64,000 nucleotides of DNA from an uncultured Ectothiorhodospiraceae bacterium (GCA_913056385.1 CAJXND010000001.1:1-64000); one strand, 5' to 3'; shown: positions 8,716 through 18,694, counted from the stretch's first letter. Notes: generated from the letters alone by a model not told the origin. Program-made: numbers and translations.

Positions 8716-9566
8716 TGGCAACGAATTTCCGTGAACTCATCCAGATTCCCATTGGCGCCTGGGTGGAAAGTGGCGTTGACTGGGTTCAGAACAATCTCGC
8801 CGGTCCGCTGGATGGCTTCGCCGCCGGCGTCGGGTTCCTTGCGGACGCCCTCGAGGGGCTGCTGCTTTTTCTGCCCGACTGGGTCCTGGCACCGCTGATC
8901 ATCGCCTTCGCCTGGTGGCGTGTCGGCTGGCGTTTCGGGGTCTTCGCCACCATCGCCATGATACTCATTGCCGCGATGGGGCTCTGGCGAGAGACCATGC
9001 AGACGCTGGCCCTGGTGATCGGGGCAAGCATCATCGCCCTGGCAGCGGGTCTGCCCCTGGGGATTGCCATGGCCCGTCGCGACGGTGTGGCGACAGTAGT
9101 CCGGCCGGTGCTCGACTTCATGCAGACCATGCCGCCGTTCGTCTATCTCATTCCCGCCGCCATTTTCTTCGGCCTGGGCAAGGTGCCCGGCACCATCGCC
9201 ACGGTGATTTTCGCCATGCCGCCGGCGGTGCGGCTGACCAATCTGGGTATCCGTCAGGTCAGCCAGGAGAATGTCGAGGCCGGGCTGGCGTTCGGGTGCA
9301 CGAGTCGACAGCTCCTGTACAAGGTCCAGATTCCGCTCGCCATGCCGTCGATCATGGCGGGTATCAACCAGACCATCATGCTGGCCCTGTCCATGGTGGT
9401 CATCGCCTCCATGATCGGTGCCGGCGGTCTGGGCAATACCGTGCTCACGGGGATTCAGCGCCTGGATGTGGGCCTCGGTTTCGAGGGCGGCCTCGGTGTC
9501 GTCTTCCTGGCGATTCTGCTGGATCGCATGACCCAGAGCTTCGGGCTGCGGCGGCGTCGCGACTGA
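8715..9566 (+). CDS. proW: Glycine betaine/proline ABC transporter, permease subunit
   Basis: Membrane-spanning subunit of the ProU-type importer. The 283-residue product has an N-terminal extension (about residues 1-50) and then seven or so hydrophobic segments. The EAA-loop-like region GIRQVSQENVEAGLAFGCTSRQLLYKVQIPLAMPSI is split around residue 195 and is the docking site for ProV. It is shorter than E. coli ProW (354) because the N-terminal tail is reduced. It overlaps proV by one base. The proW-proX gap of 72 bases holds a GC-rich palindrome (CCCCGCGCGGGG, around 9597-9609). Confidence 0.94.
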   Translation: MATNFRELIQIPIGAWVESGVDWVQNNLAGPLDGFAAGVGFLADALEGLLLFLPDWVLAPLIIAFAWWRVGWRFGVFATIAMILIAAMGLWRETMQTLALVIGASIIALAAGLPLGIAMARRDGVATVVRPVLDFMQTMPPFVYLIPAAIFFGLGKVPGTIATVIFAMPPAVRLTNLGIRQVSQENVEAGLAFGCTSRQLLYKVQIPLAMPSIMAGINQTIMLALSMVVIASMIGAGGLGNTVLTGIQRLDVGLGFEGGLGVVFLAILLDRMTQSFGLRRRRD

Positions 9567-9638
9567 CGCGCCGCACTCCGCCTTTCACCCCATCCTCCCC
9601 CGCGCGGGGATCTTGTGAAGCAGAAGAGGAGAACCTCG

Positions 9639-10508
9639 ATGTTGAACAGAGCATCGCGCATGTTGCTGACCGGAATGCTCGGCCTTGCCGTCGCCGGTGG
9701 CGCCCATGCACAGGACGACACCATCGAATTCGGCTGGACGGCCTGGTCCGACGCGGAGTTTGTCACCAAGCTGGCGGCCCGACTGATCAATGACAACACC
9801 GATTACACGGCGGAGCTGGTACAGACCGACATCGCGCCGCAGTACCAGGGGCTGGAGACCGGTGACATCGATGCCATGATGATGGCGTGGCTGCCGGCAA
9901 CCCACGAGGATTACTACGAGGAGGTGGCCGCCGACGTCGAGAATCTGGGCGTTATCTACAACGGTGCTCGGCTGGGCTGGGCCGTGCCCACCTACATCCC
10001 CGAGGACGAGCTCTCCAGCCTGGCGGATCTGAGCAATGATGAGGTGCGCGCCGAGCTGGACGGTACCATTACCGGTATCGATCCGGGGGCGGGCCTGACC
10101 GGCTTGTCGGAAGAGGCGCTTGAGACCTATGGCCTCGACGAGTACATGCTGCAGACCTCCAGTGGTGCCGGCATGACCGCTGCGCTGGAGCGTGCCGTCA
10201 ACCGCGATGACTGGATTGTGGTCACGGGCTGGAGCCCGCACTGGAAATTCGGTGCCTACGATCTGCGTTACCTGGAGGATCCGGAGGGTGCGCTGGGCGG
10301 CCCGGAGCGCGTCCATGTGCTGGCGCGGGCCGGCTTTGATGCGTCGTACCCCGGGGTCTCGGCCATGCTGACGCGCATGTATCTGCCCATCGATCAGCTG
10401 CAGAACTACATGTTCCAGGCCCGGGAAACGTCCTATGACGAGGCCATCAGTGCCTACATCGAAGAAAACCCGGATCGCGTCAACTACTGGCTGACGGGCG
10501 AGCTCTGA
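9639..10508 (+). CDS. proX: Glycine betaine/proline ABC transporter, periplasmic binding protein
   Basis: Periplasmic substrate-binding protein that delivers betaine-type osmolytes to ProW. ATG 9639 is chosen over the GTG at 9615 because AGAGGAGAA lies just upstream and the product then begins with a clean signal peptide (MLNRASRMLLTGML...AHAQ, cleaved near residue 24). The OpuAC-type mature domain contains Trp-rich binding segments (FGWTAWSDAEF near the start; VTGWSPHWKFGAYDL near residue 205). Length 289. The protein is acidic, as expected for an exported protein in a halophile. A strong hairpin terminator follows at 10554. Confidence 0.94.
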   Translation: MLNRASRMLLTGMLGLAVAGGAHAQDDTIEFGWTAWSDAEFVTKLAARLINDNTDYTAELVQTDIAPQYQGLETGDIDAMMMAWLPATHEDYYEEVAADVENLGVIYNGARLGWAVPTYIPEDELSSLADLSNDEVRAELDGTITGIDPGAGLTGLSEEALETYGLDEYMLQTSSGAGMTAALERAVNRDDWIVVTGWSPHWKFGAYDLRYLEDPEGALGGPERVHVLARAGFDASYPGVSAMLTRMYLPIDQLQNYMFQARETSYDEAISAYIEENPDRVNYWLTGEL

Positions 10509-10553
10509 TCGCCCGGCCGCTTGCCGGCGCCGGGGTGACCGGTGCCGGGAGAA

Positions 10554-10584
10554 AACGCCCCGCCTCGTGCGGGGCGTTGTGTTC
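10554..10584 (+). terminator. Hairpin terminator after proVWX
   Basis: AACGCCCCGC (10554-10563) and GCGGGGCGTT (10569-10578) form a perfect 10-bp stem with a 5-base loop, followed by the moderately T-rich GTGTTCT. It sits 46 bases after the proX stop and ends the operon. Confidence 0.8.
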
Positions 10585-10596
10585 TAGACTGGGGAC

Positions 10597-11079
10597 ATGT
10601 GGTTCAAGCGTCCCGCCCGACCCGATATTCACGCCCGGGATCCCGCCCGCCGTCAGGCGGCGGTGGATGCCGGGGAAGCCGGCCAGAGTGCGCTGCGCCG
10701 CATGGTCACCCGCGACCCGGATGCCCGGGTGCGCGCCGCGGCCATCCGCCGGTTGAGGGATCTGGTTGTGCTGAGGCAGGTGATCGAGCGCGAAACCGAC
10801 GAGACCGTCCGCGAGACCGCGCGGGTTCGCTATCGTCACTTGCTCTCCGGGGGCGATACGCTGGATATCGGCTACCGCCGTGCCGCCCTGGCTGTCTGTC
10901 CTGATCGGCAGATCATTGCCCACGTTGCGCGAAGCGCACGCGAACCGGCCCTGCGAATGGCGGCGCTGGCCCGCATCAGGGAGCCCGCGCTGCTCGACGA
11001 GGTTCGCTGCCACGATCCGGACGAAAGCGTCCGGGCCAGTGCCGGCGAGCGACTCCGTCAGCTAGCGGCCGAAGGCTAG
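10597..11079 (+). CDS. HEAT-repeat-like protein of unknown function
   Basis: A 160-residue, Arg/Ala/Glu-rich, all-helical protein with repeating helix pairs that look like HEAT units: about residues 12-50 (ARRQAAVDAGEAGQSALRRM then DPDARVRAAAIRRLRDL), 55-90 and 110-155 (LRMAALARIREPALLDEV, then DESVRASAGERLRQLA). No signal peptide or membrane segment. It resembles the N-terminal HEAT part of larger DUF349-containing proteins found in related bacteria, here standing alone, so it may be a shortened relative. It ends 18 bases inside the convergent lpxH. A scaffold or protein-binding role is only a guess. Confidence 0.75.
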   Translation: MWFKRPARPDIHARDPARRQAAVDAGEAGQSALRRMVTRDPDARVRAAAIRRLRDLVVLRQVIERETDETVRETARVRYRHLLSGGDTLDIGYRRAALAVCPDRQIIAHVARSAREPALRMAALARIREPALLDEVRCHDPDESVRASAGERLRQLAAEG

Positions 11080-11817
11080 CGTCTCCAGGGCGTATCGCCC
11101 ATGTTCCACACGCAGGACGCTGCCCTGCTCGAACCAGTCACCCAGGACGATGCGGGTGGCGGGTTGACCATCCAGCTCGAATTCGTGAACCGCCGGGCGA
11201 TGCGTATGGCCATGGATCAGCCGGCGGACCTGCCAGTCGCGCAGGCGCTGCCCCACGGCCCCCGGATTGACGTCCATGATCGCCTCCGTCTTGCCGGCCA
11301 TCTCCTCGCCGCTGCGTGTCCTCGCCGCCTGCGCCTGGCGCAGGCGTTCCGCAATCGGCAAAGCCAGAAAGCCCGCCTGCCATGCGGGATCGCGAACCTG
11401 CGCCCGAAAGGCCTGATAGGCGACATCATCAATGCACAGGGCGTCTCCATGCTCCAGCAGGACCGGCTCGTCGTCGACGTGGATAATGGCCGGCTCCTCG
11501 AGGCGGGTTGCGCCGGCGGCGTCGCGGAAATCGTCCCCCAGCAGGAAGTCGCGGTTGCCGTGCATCAGGAAAACCATGGTACCGCCGGCGGCGAGTGCAC
11601 GCAGCGCCGGCCCCACCGGTTCGTCGGGCGGGCGTGCATCATCGCCGATCCAGGCCTCGAACAGATCGCCGAGAATGAAAAGGGCGGCGGCCCTGCGGGC
11701 CGACCCGTCGGCGAAGGCCAGGAACGCCTCCATGGCATCGGGCCGTGCCGGGTCGAGGTGGAGATCGGCGATGAACAGAACCGGTGCCCGGTTCGTGTTG
11801 AAGCTGAACGTCTGCAT
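11062..11817 (-). CDS. lpxH: UDP-2,3-diacylglucosamine diphosphatase
   Basis: Lipid A pathway enzyme that hydrolyses UDP-2,3-diacylglucosamine to lipid X and UMP at the cytoplasmic side of the inner membrane. It is a calcineurin-like metallophosphoesterase with IADLHLD (about residues 16-22), ILGDLFEAWIGDD (48-60), HGNRDFLLGDD (86-96) and the C-terminal LIHGHTHRP metal ligands. The start at 11817 gives 251 residues; longer upstream frames would run into gltX and are rejected. It is divergent from gltX with 52 bases between and overlaps the HEAT-like gene tail to tail. Confidence 0.95.
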   Translation of the reverse strand: MQTFSFNTNRAPVLFIADLHLDPARPDAMEAFLAFADGSARRAAALFILGDLFEAWIGDDARPPDEPVGPALRALAAGGTMVFLMHGNRDFLLGDDFRDAAGATRLEEPAIIHVDDEPVLLEHGDALCIDDVAYQAFRAQVRDPAWQAGFLALPIAERLRQAQAARTRSGEEMAGKTEAIMDVNPGAVGQRLRDWQVRRLIHGHTHRPAVHEFELDGQPATRIVLGDWFEQGSVLRVEHGRYALETLAFGR

Positions 11818-11869
11818 GCCGGCAAGATGACGCGGCCGGCGGCTGCATGCAAGTCGGGCTTCCATTAAC

Positions 11870-13309
11870 ATGCGCCCCATGGATATCCCGCCTGTGAAGA
11901 CCCGCTTTGCGCCCAGTCCGACTGGCCGCCTGCACGCCGGCAACATGCGTACGGCCCTTTTCAACTGGTTGCTGGCGAGACGTCACGCCGGAGCATTCGT
12001 ACTGCGAATCGAGGACAGCGACACCCGGCGCAACGACCCGTCCGCGCTCGACGCCATTCAGGCTGATCTGCAGTGGCTCGGGCTGGACTGGGACGAGGGG
12101 CCCGGCGCCGGTGCGCCGGCCGACTGGCAACAGTCGTCCCGCGCCTCGGTCTACAGCGATGCGGCAGAACGGCTGATTGCCGCCGATGCGGCCTATCCGT
12201 GTTTCTGTTCCGCCACGCGGCTGGCGGCGTTGCGTGAGCGTCAGCGCCGCTCGGGTCAACCCCCCCGTTATGACGGCCACTGCGCCGGGCTGGATCCCGT
12301 TCAGTCCGCGGCGCGCCGGGCGGCCGGGGAGCCTGCCGTGCTCCGGTTGCGCATGCCGGATGCGGGAACGATCGACTTTCATGACCTGGTTCGAGGGCCG
12401 CAGTCGGTGCGCGCCGGCGAGCTGGGCGATCCGGTGATCCTGCGGGCCGATGGCAGCGCCGCCTTCCTTTTCGCCAACGCCCTGGACGATGCGCTGATGG
12501 GGATCACCCATGTGCTGCGCGGCGAGGATCATCTCTCGAATACGCCCCGGCAGCAGGTCTTGCTGCGTCGGCTTGGCCTGCCGGTTCCGGCCTACGGCCA
12601 TCTGGCGCTGTTGGTCGACACGGAGGGCGCGCCGTTATCCAAGCGTCGGGGGGATGCGTCGATCGCGGGGCTTCGGGATGCCGGTTACCGACCGGAGGCG
12701 TTGCTCAACTACCTCGCACGTCTCGGCAATCCGGTGCCGGACGACCGTCTCAGGGCGGCCGCCGAACTGGCCGCGGACTTCGACCCCGCGGCACTGAGTC
12801 GCAGCCCGGCCCGTTTCGATGATCACCAGCTGGACCATTGGCAGTCGCTGGCGATGGCCGCGGCGCCGATGGAATCATTAAGGCCGGCGCTCGAACCCGG
12901 TCGGGTCCCGATGGGCCGCGAGGCCGACTTCCTGGCGCTGGTGCAGCCCAACCTCCGATTCGCCGCGGAGCTGAACGACTGGGCCCGGCGGTTTTTTGAT
13001 GCCGCCGATGTCGTGCCGGGAGAGTCTGCCGCGCCGCTCCGGGAGGCCGGTCCGGCGTTTTTCGAAACCGTGGCCGGGGTGCTGGAGACCACCGACAGCG
13101 TTGACTGGCAGCAGCTGCGTCCATCGCTGGAGGCCGCCACCGGCCGACGCGGCGGGGCAATGATGAAGCCGCTGAGGCTGGCGCTGACCGGGCTGGGTCA
13201 GGGGCCGGCGCTGGGTGCGATCATCGATCTCATGCCGGCGGAGATCCGCCGGGCACGTCTGCAAAAGGCAGCGGCCGTGGCCGCTTCTGGAGTCGAACCG
13301 GATGCTTGA
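11870..13309 (+). CDS. gltX: Glutamyl-tRNA synthetase
   Basis: Class I synthetase that charges tRNA-Glu. The 479-residue product has the HIGH-type motif LHAGN (about 21-25), a zinc site CFC...Y...C (C111, C113, Y134, C138), the KMSKS-type loop LSKRR (256-260) and a full C-terminal anticodon-binding region, so it is a full synthetase and not the short GluQ tRNA-modifying paralogue. Two possible starts, ATG 11870 and ATG 11879; the first is kept though no strong SD is visible. It overlaps cysS by 8 bases. Whether it also charges tRNA-Gln cannot be read from the sequence by eye. Confidence 0.93.
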   Translation: MRPMDIPPVKTRFAPSPTGRLHAGNMRTALFNWLLARRHAGAFVLRIEDSDTRRNDPSALDAIQADLQWLGLDWDEGPGAGAPADWQQSSRASVYSDAAERLIAADAAYPCFCSATRLAALRERQRRSGQPPRYDGHCAGLDPVQSAARRAAGEPAVLRLRMPDAGTIDFHDLVRGPQSVRAGELGDPVILRADGSAAFLFANALDDALMGITHVLRGEDHLSNTPRQQVLLRRLGLPVPAYGHLALLVDTEGAPLSKRRGDASIAGLRDAGYRPEALLNYLARLGNPVPDDRLRAAAELAADFDPAALSRSPARFDDHQLDHWQSLAMAAAPMESLRPALEPGRVPMGREADFLALVQPNLRFAAELNDWARRFFDAADVVPGESAAPLREAGPAFFETVAGVLETTDSVDWQQLRPSLEAATGRRGGAMMKPLRLALTGLGQGPALGAIIDLMPAEIRRARLQKAAAVAASGVEPDA

Positions 13310-14693
13310 AATCCACAACAGCCTGAGCGGATCCAAGGAACCGTTCCGGCCCATGGACCCGCCGCGGGTGAGCCTCTATGTCTGCGGCATGACGGTCTAC
13401 GATTATTGCCATCTCGGGCATGCCCGGGCGATGGTGGTTTTCGACATGGTGGTGCGGTACCTGCGGGAGTCGGGCTACCGGGTGCACTATGTCCGCAACA
13501 TCACCGACATCGATGACAAGATCATTCGCCGTGCCTCGGAAATCGGCGAGTCCATCGATTCGCTCACGACCCGCTTCATCGGCGCGATGCATGAGGATGC
13601 CGACGCGCTGGGTTGTCTGCGTCCCGACGAGGAGCCCCGCGCGACCGGCCATATCGACGAGATCGTCGCCATGATCGAGGGCCTTGTCGAACGGGGGTAT
13701 GCCTACGTGGCCGACGGCGATGTCTATTACGCCGTCAGCCGGTTTCCGGATTACGGCGCGCTGTCCGGGAAGCGCCTGGACGAGCTGCGGGCCGGGGCGC
13801 GCATCGAGCCCGGCGAGCACAAGCGCGACCCGGCCGACTTCGTGCTCTGGAAGGGCGCCCGACCGGGCGAGCCAAGCTGGCCCTCGCCCTGGGGCGACGG
13901 ACGACCGGGCTGGCATATCGAATGCTCGGCCATGTCCACCCATTGCCTGGGCAATCACTTCGACATCCACGGGGGTGGCCTGGATCTGAAGTTTCCGCAT
14001 CACGAAAACGAGATCGCCCAGTCGGAGGCCGCCACCGGCGAGCACTTCGTCAACTACTGGATGCACAACGGGCATGTCCGGATTGATGACGAGAAGATGG
14101 CGAAGTCGCTGGGCAACTTCACCACCGTCCGGGACGTGCTCGCCGCCCACGATGCCGAGACGGTCCGGCATTTTCTGCTCTCCAGCCATTACCGCAGCCC
14201 GCTGAATTACACGGCGGATGCCCTCGCCCAGGCGCGAGCGGGAATGGAGCGGCTCTATACGGCGTTGCGCGGCCTGACCGGCGACATCAGGCCGGGTACG
14301 CCCGGGGCGGCTTTCAGTGCGCGGTTCCACGCCGCCATGGATGATGATTTCAACACGCCGCTGGCGCTCGCGGTACTCTTTGATCTGGCCCGCGAACTCA
14401 ACCGCGCCCGGGAGGCCGCCGATATGGAGCGTGCCGACAGCCTTGGCGCGACGCTGCGCAGCCTGGGGGAGATTCTCGGGCTGCTGGGGCAGTCTCCGGA
14501 TACCTATCTGCAGTCGGGTGGCGAAGGCAATGCCGTCGACGCCGAACGGATCGAGGCACTGGTGGCGGAACGGGCCGCTGCCCGTGCGGCGCGGGATTTC
14601 GCCCGCGCCGATGCAATCCGCGATCAGTTGCTGGGTGAAGGCGTGATCCTGGAGGACAAGGCGGACGGCACGATCTGGCGCCGCGAGGGTTAG
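13302..14693 (+). CDS. cysS: Cysteinyl-tRNA synthetase
   Basis: Class I synthetase that charges tRNA-Cys. ATG 13302 ([15 protein letters not shown]) is chosen because the open frame upstream is gltX in another frame. The 463-residue product shows zinc ligands C28, C208, H233 and E237, the HIGH-type HLGH (37-40) and the KMSKS-type KMAKS (265-269), plus the C-terminal DALR-type helical domain. It begins 8 bases inside the gltX end, so coupled translation is likely. The gltX-cysS pair is common in gammaproteobacteria. Confidence 0.96.
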   Translation: MLEIHNSLSGSKEPFRPMDPPRVSLYVCGMTVYDYCHLGHARAMVVFDMVVRYLRESGYRVHYVRNITDIDDKIIRRASEIGESIDSLTTRFIGAMHEDADALGCLRPDEEPRATGHIDEIVAMIEGLVERGYAYVADGDVYYAVSRFPDYGALSGKRLDELRAGARIEPGEHKRDPADFVLWKGARPGEPSWPSPWGDGRPGWHIECSAMSTHCLGNHFDIHGGGLDLKFPHHENEIAQSEAATGEHFVNYWMHNGHVRIDDEKMAKSLGNFTTVRDVLAAHDAETVRHFLLSSHYRSPLNYTADALAQARAGMERLYTALRGLTGDIRPGTPGAAFSARFHAAMDDDFNTPLALAVLFDLARELNRAREAADMERADSLGATLRSLGEILGLLGQSPDTYLQSGGEGNAVDAERIEALVAERAAARAARDFARADAIRDQLLGEGVILEDKADGTIWRREG

Positions 14694-14705
14694 GCCGGAT
14701 ATCGC

Positions 14706-15995
14706 CTAGTCGGCGTCGTCGGGCGATTCCTCTCTGGGTCTGACACGGCGCTCCAGGCGCGCCACCTTGACCCGATTCTCCTCGGTCTGCAGGACCGTCA
14801 CCGGATGGCCGTCGATGAGCAGACTGGTGCCGGATTCCGGAATGGTCTCGAGGTGCTCAAGGATCAGGCCATTGAGGGTCTTGGGCCCGTCGCCGGGAAG
14901 GTCCCAATCCAGCAGGCGTTTGAGTTCGCGAGCGCTGGCACTGCCGGCGGCCAGATAGCTGCCGTCGGCCTGCCGGTGGATGTCGCTGACCGCTTCCGCC
15001 GGGTCGGTGGTGAACTCGCCGACGATCTCCTCGAGGATATCCTCCAGCGTCACCAGCCCGAGGAATTCCCCGTACTCGTCCACCACCAGCCCGATGCGCC
15101 GACGTTCGGCCTGGAAATTGAGCATCTGACGATGAAGCGGCGTGCTCTCCGGTACGAAGTAGGGGTCGCGGACATGCTCGAGCAGGCGCTCGCGGGTCAG
15201 CTCACCATCGAGCATGGCGGTGAGGACACGGCGGACATGTAGCACGCCGCGTATGTTGTCGATTCCGCCCTCGAAAACCGGTAACCGGGTGTACTCCGAC
15301 CCGGCGATCTGCTCGGTGATGCGGGACCAGTCATCGCCAAGGTCGATTCCGACCACTTCGTTGCGGGGCACCATGATGTCGTCGACGGTGGCCTTGTCGA
15401 GATCGAGGATGCTGAGCAGCATGCGCTGGTGGCGCTGCGGGATCATGGCGCCGGCCTCATTGACCACGGTGCGCAGCTCCTCGCGGCTGAGTGCCGACTG
15501 TCCGCCCTCGCCGGGGCTGACCCCGAGGCCGCGCAGCAGGCCGTTCGCCAGGAAGTTGGTGAGCCAGACCAGCGGATAGAGGAGGCGCAGGAGCGGGCCG
15601 AGCACAAAGGCCGCCGGAAAGGCGACACGCTCCGGGCGCAGTGCCGCCAGTGTCTTGGGTGCCACCTCGGCAAAGATCAGGATCGTCAGCGTGAGCAGTC
15701 CGGTTGCCGCCGCAAGCGCCCCTTCGCCCCCCAGTCGCAGGGCAATCAGCGTGGCGATCGAGGAGGCGGCGATGTTCACGAAGTTGTTGCCGAGCAGGAT
15801 GATGCCGATCAGCCGGTCCGGGCGCTGCAGCAGTTTTTCCGCCCGCCGGGCGCCGCGATGACCGGCCCGGGCCAGGTGTCGCAGCCGGTAGCGGTTGAGT
15901 GTCATCAGCGCCGTCTCGGAGCTGGAGAACCCGCCCGAGAGCACGATCAGAATGCCGAGGATGCCAAACAGCAGGGGAAGGGGGATGCTGTCCAC
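14706..15995 (-). CDS. CNNM/CorB-type membrane protein with CBS pair
   Basis: Member of the CorB/YfjD (HlyC/CorC) family, implicated in magnesium or cobalt transport. The 429-residue product has an N-terminal DUF21 membrane domain (about residues 1-190, four hydrophobic stretches including GFSSSETALMTL and GNNFVNIAASSIAT), a tandem CBS domain (about 200-325, DIMVPRNEVV then EYGEFLGLVTLEDILEEIVGE split across 305-325) and the CorC_HlyC domain at the C-terminus. GTG start at 15995. It lies 6 bases downstream of ypjD on the same strand, the conserved ypjD-yfjD order beside ffh. Confidence 0.9.
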   Translation of the reverse strand: MDSIPLPLLFGILGILIVLSGGFSSSETALMTLNRYRLRHLARAGHRGARRAEKLLQRPDRLIGIILLGNNFVNIAASSIATLIALRLGGEGALAAATGLLTLTILIFAEVAPKTLAALRPERVAFPAAFVLGPLLRLLYPLVWLTNFLANGLLRGLGVSPGEGGQSALSREELRTVVNEAGAMIPQRHQRMLLSILDLDKATVDDIMVPRNEVVGIDLGDDWSRITEQIAGSEYTRLPVFEGGIDNIRGVLHVRRVLTAMLDGELTRERLLEHVRDPYFVPESTPLHRQMLNFQAERRRIGLVVDEYGEFLGLVTLEDILEEIVGEFTTDPAEAVSDIHRQADGSYLAAGSASARELKRLLDWDLPGDGPKTLNGLILEHLETIPESGTSLLIDGHPVTVLQTEENRVKVARLERRVRPREESPDDAD

Positions 15996-16001
15996 GGGTG
16001 T

Positions 16002-16814
16002 CTATGCGGGGCGGCTGAGAATCAGTTCGAGGACGGTCTTGCTGCCGAAGTAGGCGAGCGCCAGCAGCAGGATTCCCGCCAGGGTCCAGCGAATGGCGGT
16101 CCGTCCCCGCCAGCCGGCCTGATGGCGACCGATGAGCAGGCCGGCGAAAACCAGCCAGGCCACCATGGACAGCACGGTCTTGTGCACCAGGTCCTGTGCG
16201 AAGAGGTTGTCGACAAACAGCCAGCCGGTGACCAGCGAAATGGAGAGTAGAACGAAGCCAATGGCAAGCAGCTGAAAGAGCAGCGCTTCCATGCTCTGTA
16301 GCGGTGGCAGCAGCCCCAGCACCGCGCCGGCCCGCCGGCGGCGGAGCACGTTCTCCTGCCAGGCGAGGACGACCGCCTGGGCACTGGCCAGGCCGAGCAC
16401 CGCATAGGCCGCCACCGAACTGATGACATGCAGGTCCACCGGCTCGCCCAGCGGCACCATGGTGGTCCCCGGGGTGCCGAAGCGATCCGCCAGCAGGAGG
16501 GTGACCGCGGCAAAGGGGAATACAACCACTCCGAGGCTGTGGACCGGCTGGCGTATGGCGGCGACTAGCAGCATGGCGGCCATCAGCCAGCCAAGCAGCG
16601 ACGCGGCGTTGAACAGCGACAGGTTGAGCCCCGCGGTGGTCCAGACGGCCTGCCAGAGCAGGATCGCCTGAATGAGCACGGCGGGCAGGGCGAGGCCGAA
16701 CGCGAGTCGCTCACCACGGCGCATCTCGATACGCCCGCGCAACCCCGACAGCAGGGTGATCAGGGCGGCGCCGTAGAGCGCCACTGCGATGAGCGTGGAG
16801 AGGGTGTGGATCAT
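16002..16814 (-). CDS. ypjD: CcsA/YpjD family inner-membrane protein
   Basis: Eight-helix membrane protein of the CcsA/HemX-like cytochrome c assembly family. The E. coli YpjD homologue has no firmly proven biochemical role. The 270-residue product is hydrophobic throughout, with conserved His residues in DLHVISSVAAYAVLGLAS (about 129) and DLVHKTVLSMVAW (about 210). It is divergent from ffh and co-directional with the CorB-type gene, matching the E. coli neighbourhood. The local position next to ffh rather than cytochrome c genes supports YpjD over a true CcsA. Confidence 0.85.
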   Translation of the reverse strand: MIHTLSTLIAVALYGAALITLLSGLRGRIEMRRGERLAFGLALPAVLIQAILLWQAVWTTAGLNLSLFNAASLLGWLMAAMLLVAAIRQPVHSLGVVVFPFAAVTLLLADRFGTPGTTMVPLGEPVDLHVISSVAAYAVLGLASAQAVVLAWQENVLRRRRAGAVLGLLPPLQSMEALLFQLLAIGFVLLSISLVTGWLFVDNLFAQDLVHKTVLSMVAWLVFAGLLIGRHQAGWRGRTAIRWTLAGILLLALAYFGSKTVLELILSRPA

Positions 16815-16911
16815 CTGCGCGTCGGTTACCGCGAAAGCCTTGTTGCCGGATCATCGCACAGAAAACTGCCCCGTTCGAGCGCCATTCGGGCCTCGTCGAG
16901 GGGCGCTGCCC

Positions 16912-16920
16912 TGATACAAT
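16912..16920 (+). promoter_or_regulatory. Extended -10 promoter for the ffh-rplS operon
   Basis: TGATACAAT is an extended -10 (TGn plus TACAAT) 42 bases before the chosen ffh start, in the ypjD-ffh divergent gap. No good -35 hexamer is seen. Its position and near-consensus hexamer make it a likely start of the SRP/ribosomal operon. Confidence 0.55.
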
Positions 16921-16962
16921 CGGGGTCCGCTTCGACAGATGACCGCGGAGGTCGCCGTCAAC

Positions 16963-18363
16963 ATGTTCGATAATCTGAGTGACCGCCTCGAGGCCATCGG
17001 CAAGCGCCTGCGGGGCAAGGGCCGGCTCACCGAGGAAAACATCCAGGAGACGCTCCGCGAGGTGCGCATGGCGTTGCTGGAGGCGGATGTGGCCCTGCCG
17101 GTGGTCAAGGAGTTCATTGCCGCGGTTCGTGAGCGGGCGCTGGGCGCGGAGGTGACCCGGAGTCTCTCCCCCGGTCAGGCCTTTGTAAAGATCGTCCATG
17201 ATCAGCTTGTCCAGGTGATGGGCGAGCAGAATGACGCCCTCGACCTCAGTACCCGCCCGCCGGCCGTCGTGATGCTGGCCGGATTGCAGGGCTCCGGCAA
17301 GACCACCAGCACCGCAAAGCTCGGCCGCATGCTCCGGGAGCGCGAGAACAAGAAGGTGCTGGCGGTCTCGGTGGATGTCTATCGACCGGCAGCCATCGAT
17401 CAGCTGCAACGCCTGACCGAGGAGGTCGGTATCGACTTCCACCCCACCGACTCCGATGCCGATCCGGTGGCGACGGTCGAGGCGGCCCGGGATCAGGCCC
17501 GGACCGGGTACTACGACGTGCTGTTGGTGGATACCGCCGGGCGGCTCCACGTCGACGACGACATGATGAGCGAGGTGCGGCGGGTGCACGATGCGGTTGA
17601 ACCCGTCGAGACGCTGTTCGTGGTGGACAGCATGACGGGTCAGGATGCGGCGAACACCGCGCATGCCTTCGACGAGGCATTGCCGCTGACCGGCGTTATT
17701 CTGACCAAGGCGGATGGCGACGCACGGGGCGGTGCGGCGCTGTCGATACGGCAGATCACCGGCAAGCCCATCAAGTTTATCGGTATCGGCGAGAAGACCG
17801 ACGCCCTGGAACCCTTTTATCCCGACCGCATGGCCTCGCGCATCCTGGGCATGGGTGATGTGCTCTCGCTGGTGGAGGAAGTCGAGCGCAAGGTCGACCG
17901 GGAGCAGGCCGAGCGCATGGCCGGCAAGCTCAAGAAGGGCAAGGGCTTTGATCTCGAGGACATGCGCTCCCAGCTCCAGCAGGTGACCCAGATGGGCGGT
18001 ATGGGGGGGCTGATGGACAAGCTCCCCGGAATGGGGCAGATGAGCGAGCAGGTCAGCCAGCAGATGAACGACGGTCAGGTCCGTCGTCAGATCGCGATCA
18101 TCAACTCCATGACGCCCGGCGAGCGTCAGCGCCCGGATGTCATTAATGGCTCGCGCAAGCGGCGTATCGCCAACGGCTGCGGTTTGCAGGTCCAGGATGT
18201 CAATCGCCTGCTCAAACAGCACAAGCAGATGCAGAAGATGATGAAGCAGTTCAAGAAGGGTGGCATGAAAAAGATGATGCGCCAGATGGGGGGCGGCGGT
18301 GGTTTCCCGCCGGGTGGCATGCCGCCCGGTGGCGGCCTGCCACCGGGGCTTGGCGGGCGTTGA
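16963..18363 (+). CDS. ffh: Signal recognition particle GTPase Ffh
   Basis: Protein part of the signal recognition particle; with 4.5S RNA it binds signal sequences at the ribosome and targets them to FtsY. ATG 16963 (MFDNLSDRLEAIG) fits the family start. The 466-residue product has the N domain (about 1-90), the G domain with GLQGSGKTT (107-115), DTAGR near residue 192 and TKADGDARGG near 248, and a Met-rich M domain from about residue 330 that ends in a Gly/Pro/Met tail. The opposite strand carries a long open frame here, a composition artefact. Confidence 0.97.
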   Translation: MFDNLSDRLEAIGKRLRGKGRLTEENIQETLREVRMALLEADVALPVVKEFIAAVRERALGAEVTRSLSPGQAFVKIVHDQLVQVMGEQNDALDLSTRPPAVVMLAGLQGSGKTTSTAKLGRMLRERENKKVLAVSVDVYRPAAIDQLQRLTEEVGIDFHPTDSDADPVATVEAARDQARTGYYDVLLVDTAGRLHVDDDMMSEVRRVHDAVEPVETLFVVDSMTGQDAANTAHAFDEALPLTGVILTKADGDARGGAALSIRQITGKPIKFIGIGEKTDALEPFYPDRMASRILGMGDVLSLVEEVERKVDREQAERMAGKLKKGKGFDLEDMRSQLQQVTQMGGMGGLMDKLPGMGQMSEQVSQQMNDGQVRRQIAIINSMTPGERQRPDVINGSRKRRIANGCGLQVQDVNRLLKQHKQMQKMMKQFKKGGMKKMMRQMGGGGGFPPGGMPPGGGLPPGLGGR

Positions 18364-18417
18364 ACACGCGGGTACACTTGTGCGTTTATCAGTCTGCCGG
18401 ACTCATTAGGGATTAAC

Positions 18418-18687
18418 ATGGTTACGATTCGTCTAGCGCGCGCCGGCGCGAAAAAGCGCCCCTTCTACCACCTCGTGGTCACCGACAGCCGCAATGCGCG
18501 TGACGGGCGCTTCATCGAGCGGCTCGGGTTCTTCAATCCGGTGGCCGCGGGCCAGGAAGTGCCCCTGCGCATCGATCTCGAGCGCGCCGAGCACTGGCTC
18601 GCCCAGGGTGCTCAGCCGAGCGAGCGGGCCGACCAGCTCATCCGCCAGGCGCGCCGTGGCGCGGCGGCCGAAACCGAGAGCGCCTGA
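18418..18687 (+). CDS. rpsP: 30S ribosomal protein S16
   Basis: Small-subunit ribosomal protein needed for 30S assembly. The 89-residue product starts [20 protein letters not shown], with the S16 landmarks [19 protein letters not shown] and [20 protein letters not shown] lies at about 18408-18411 before the ATG. It is first of the rpsP-rimM-trmD-rplS set, downstream of ffh. Confidence 0.97.
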   Translation: MVTIRLARAGAKKRPFYHLVVTDSRNARDGRFIERLGFFNPVAAGQEVPLRIDLERAEHWLAQGAQPSERADQLIRQARRGAAAETESA

Positions 18688-18694
18688 AACAGCG

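Noticed and set aside
9597-9609. GC palindrome CCCCGCGCGGGG in the proW-proX gap
   Set aside because: It could be a message-stability hairpin, but in GC-rich DNA such short palindromes are common and there is no T tract.
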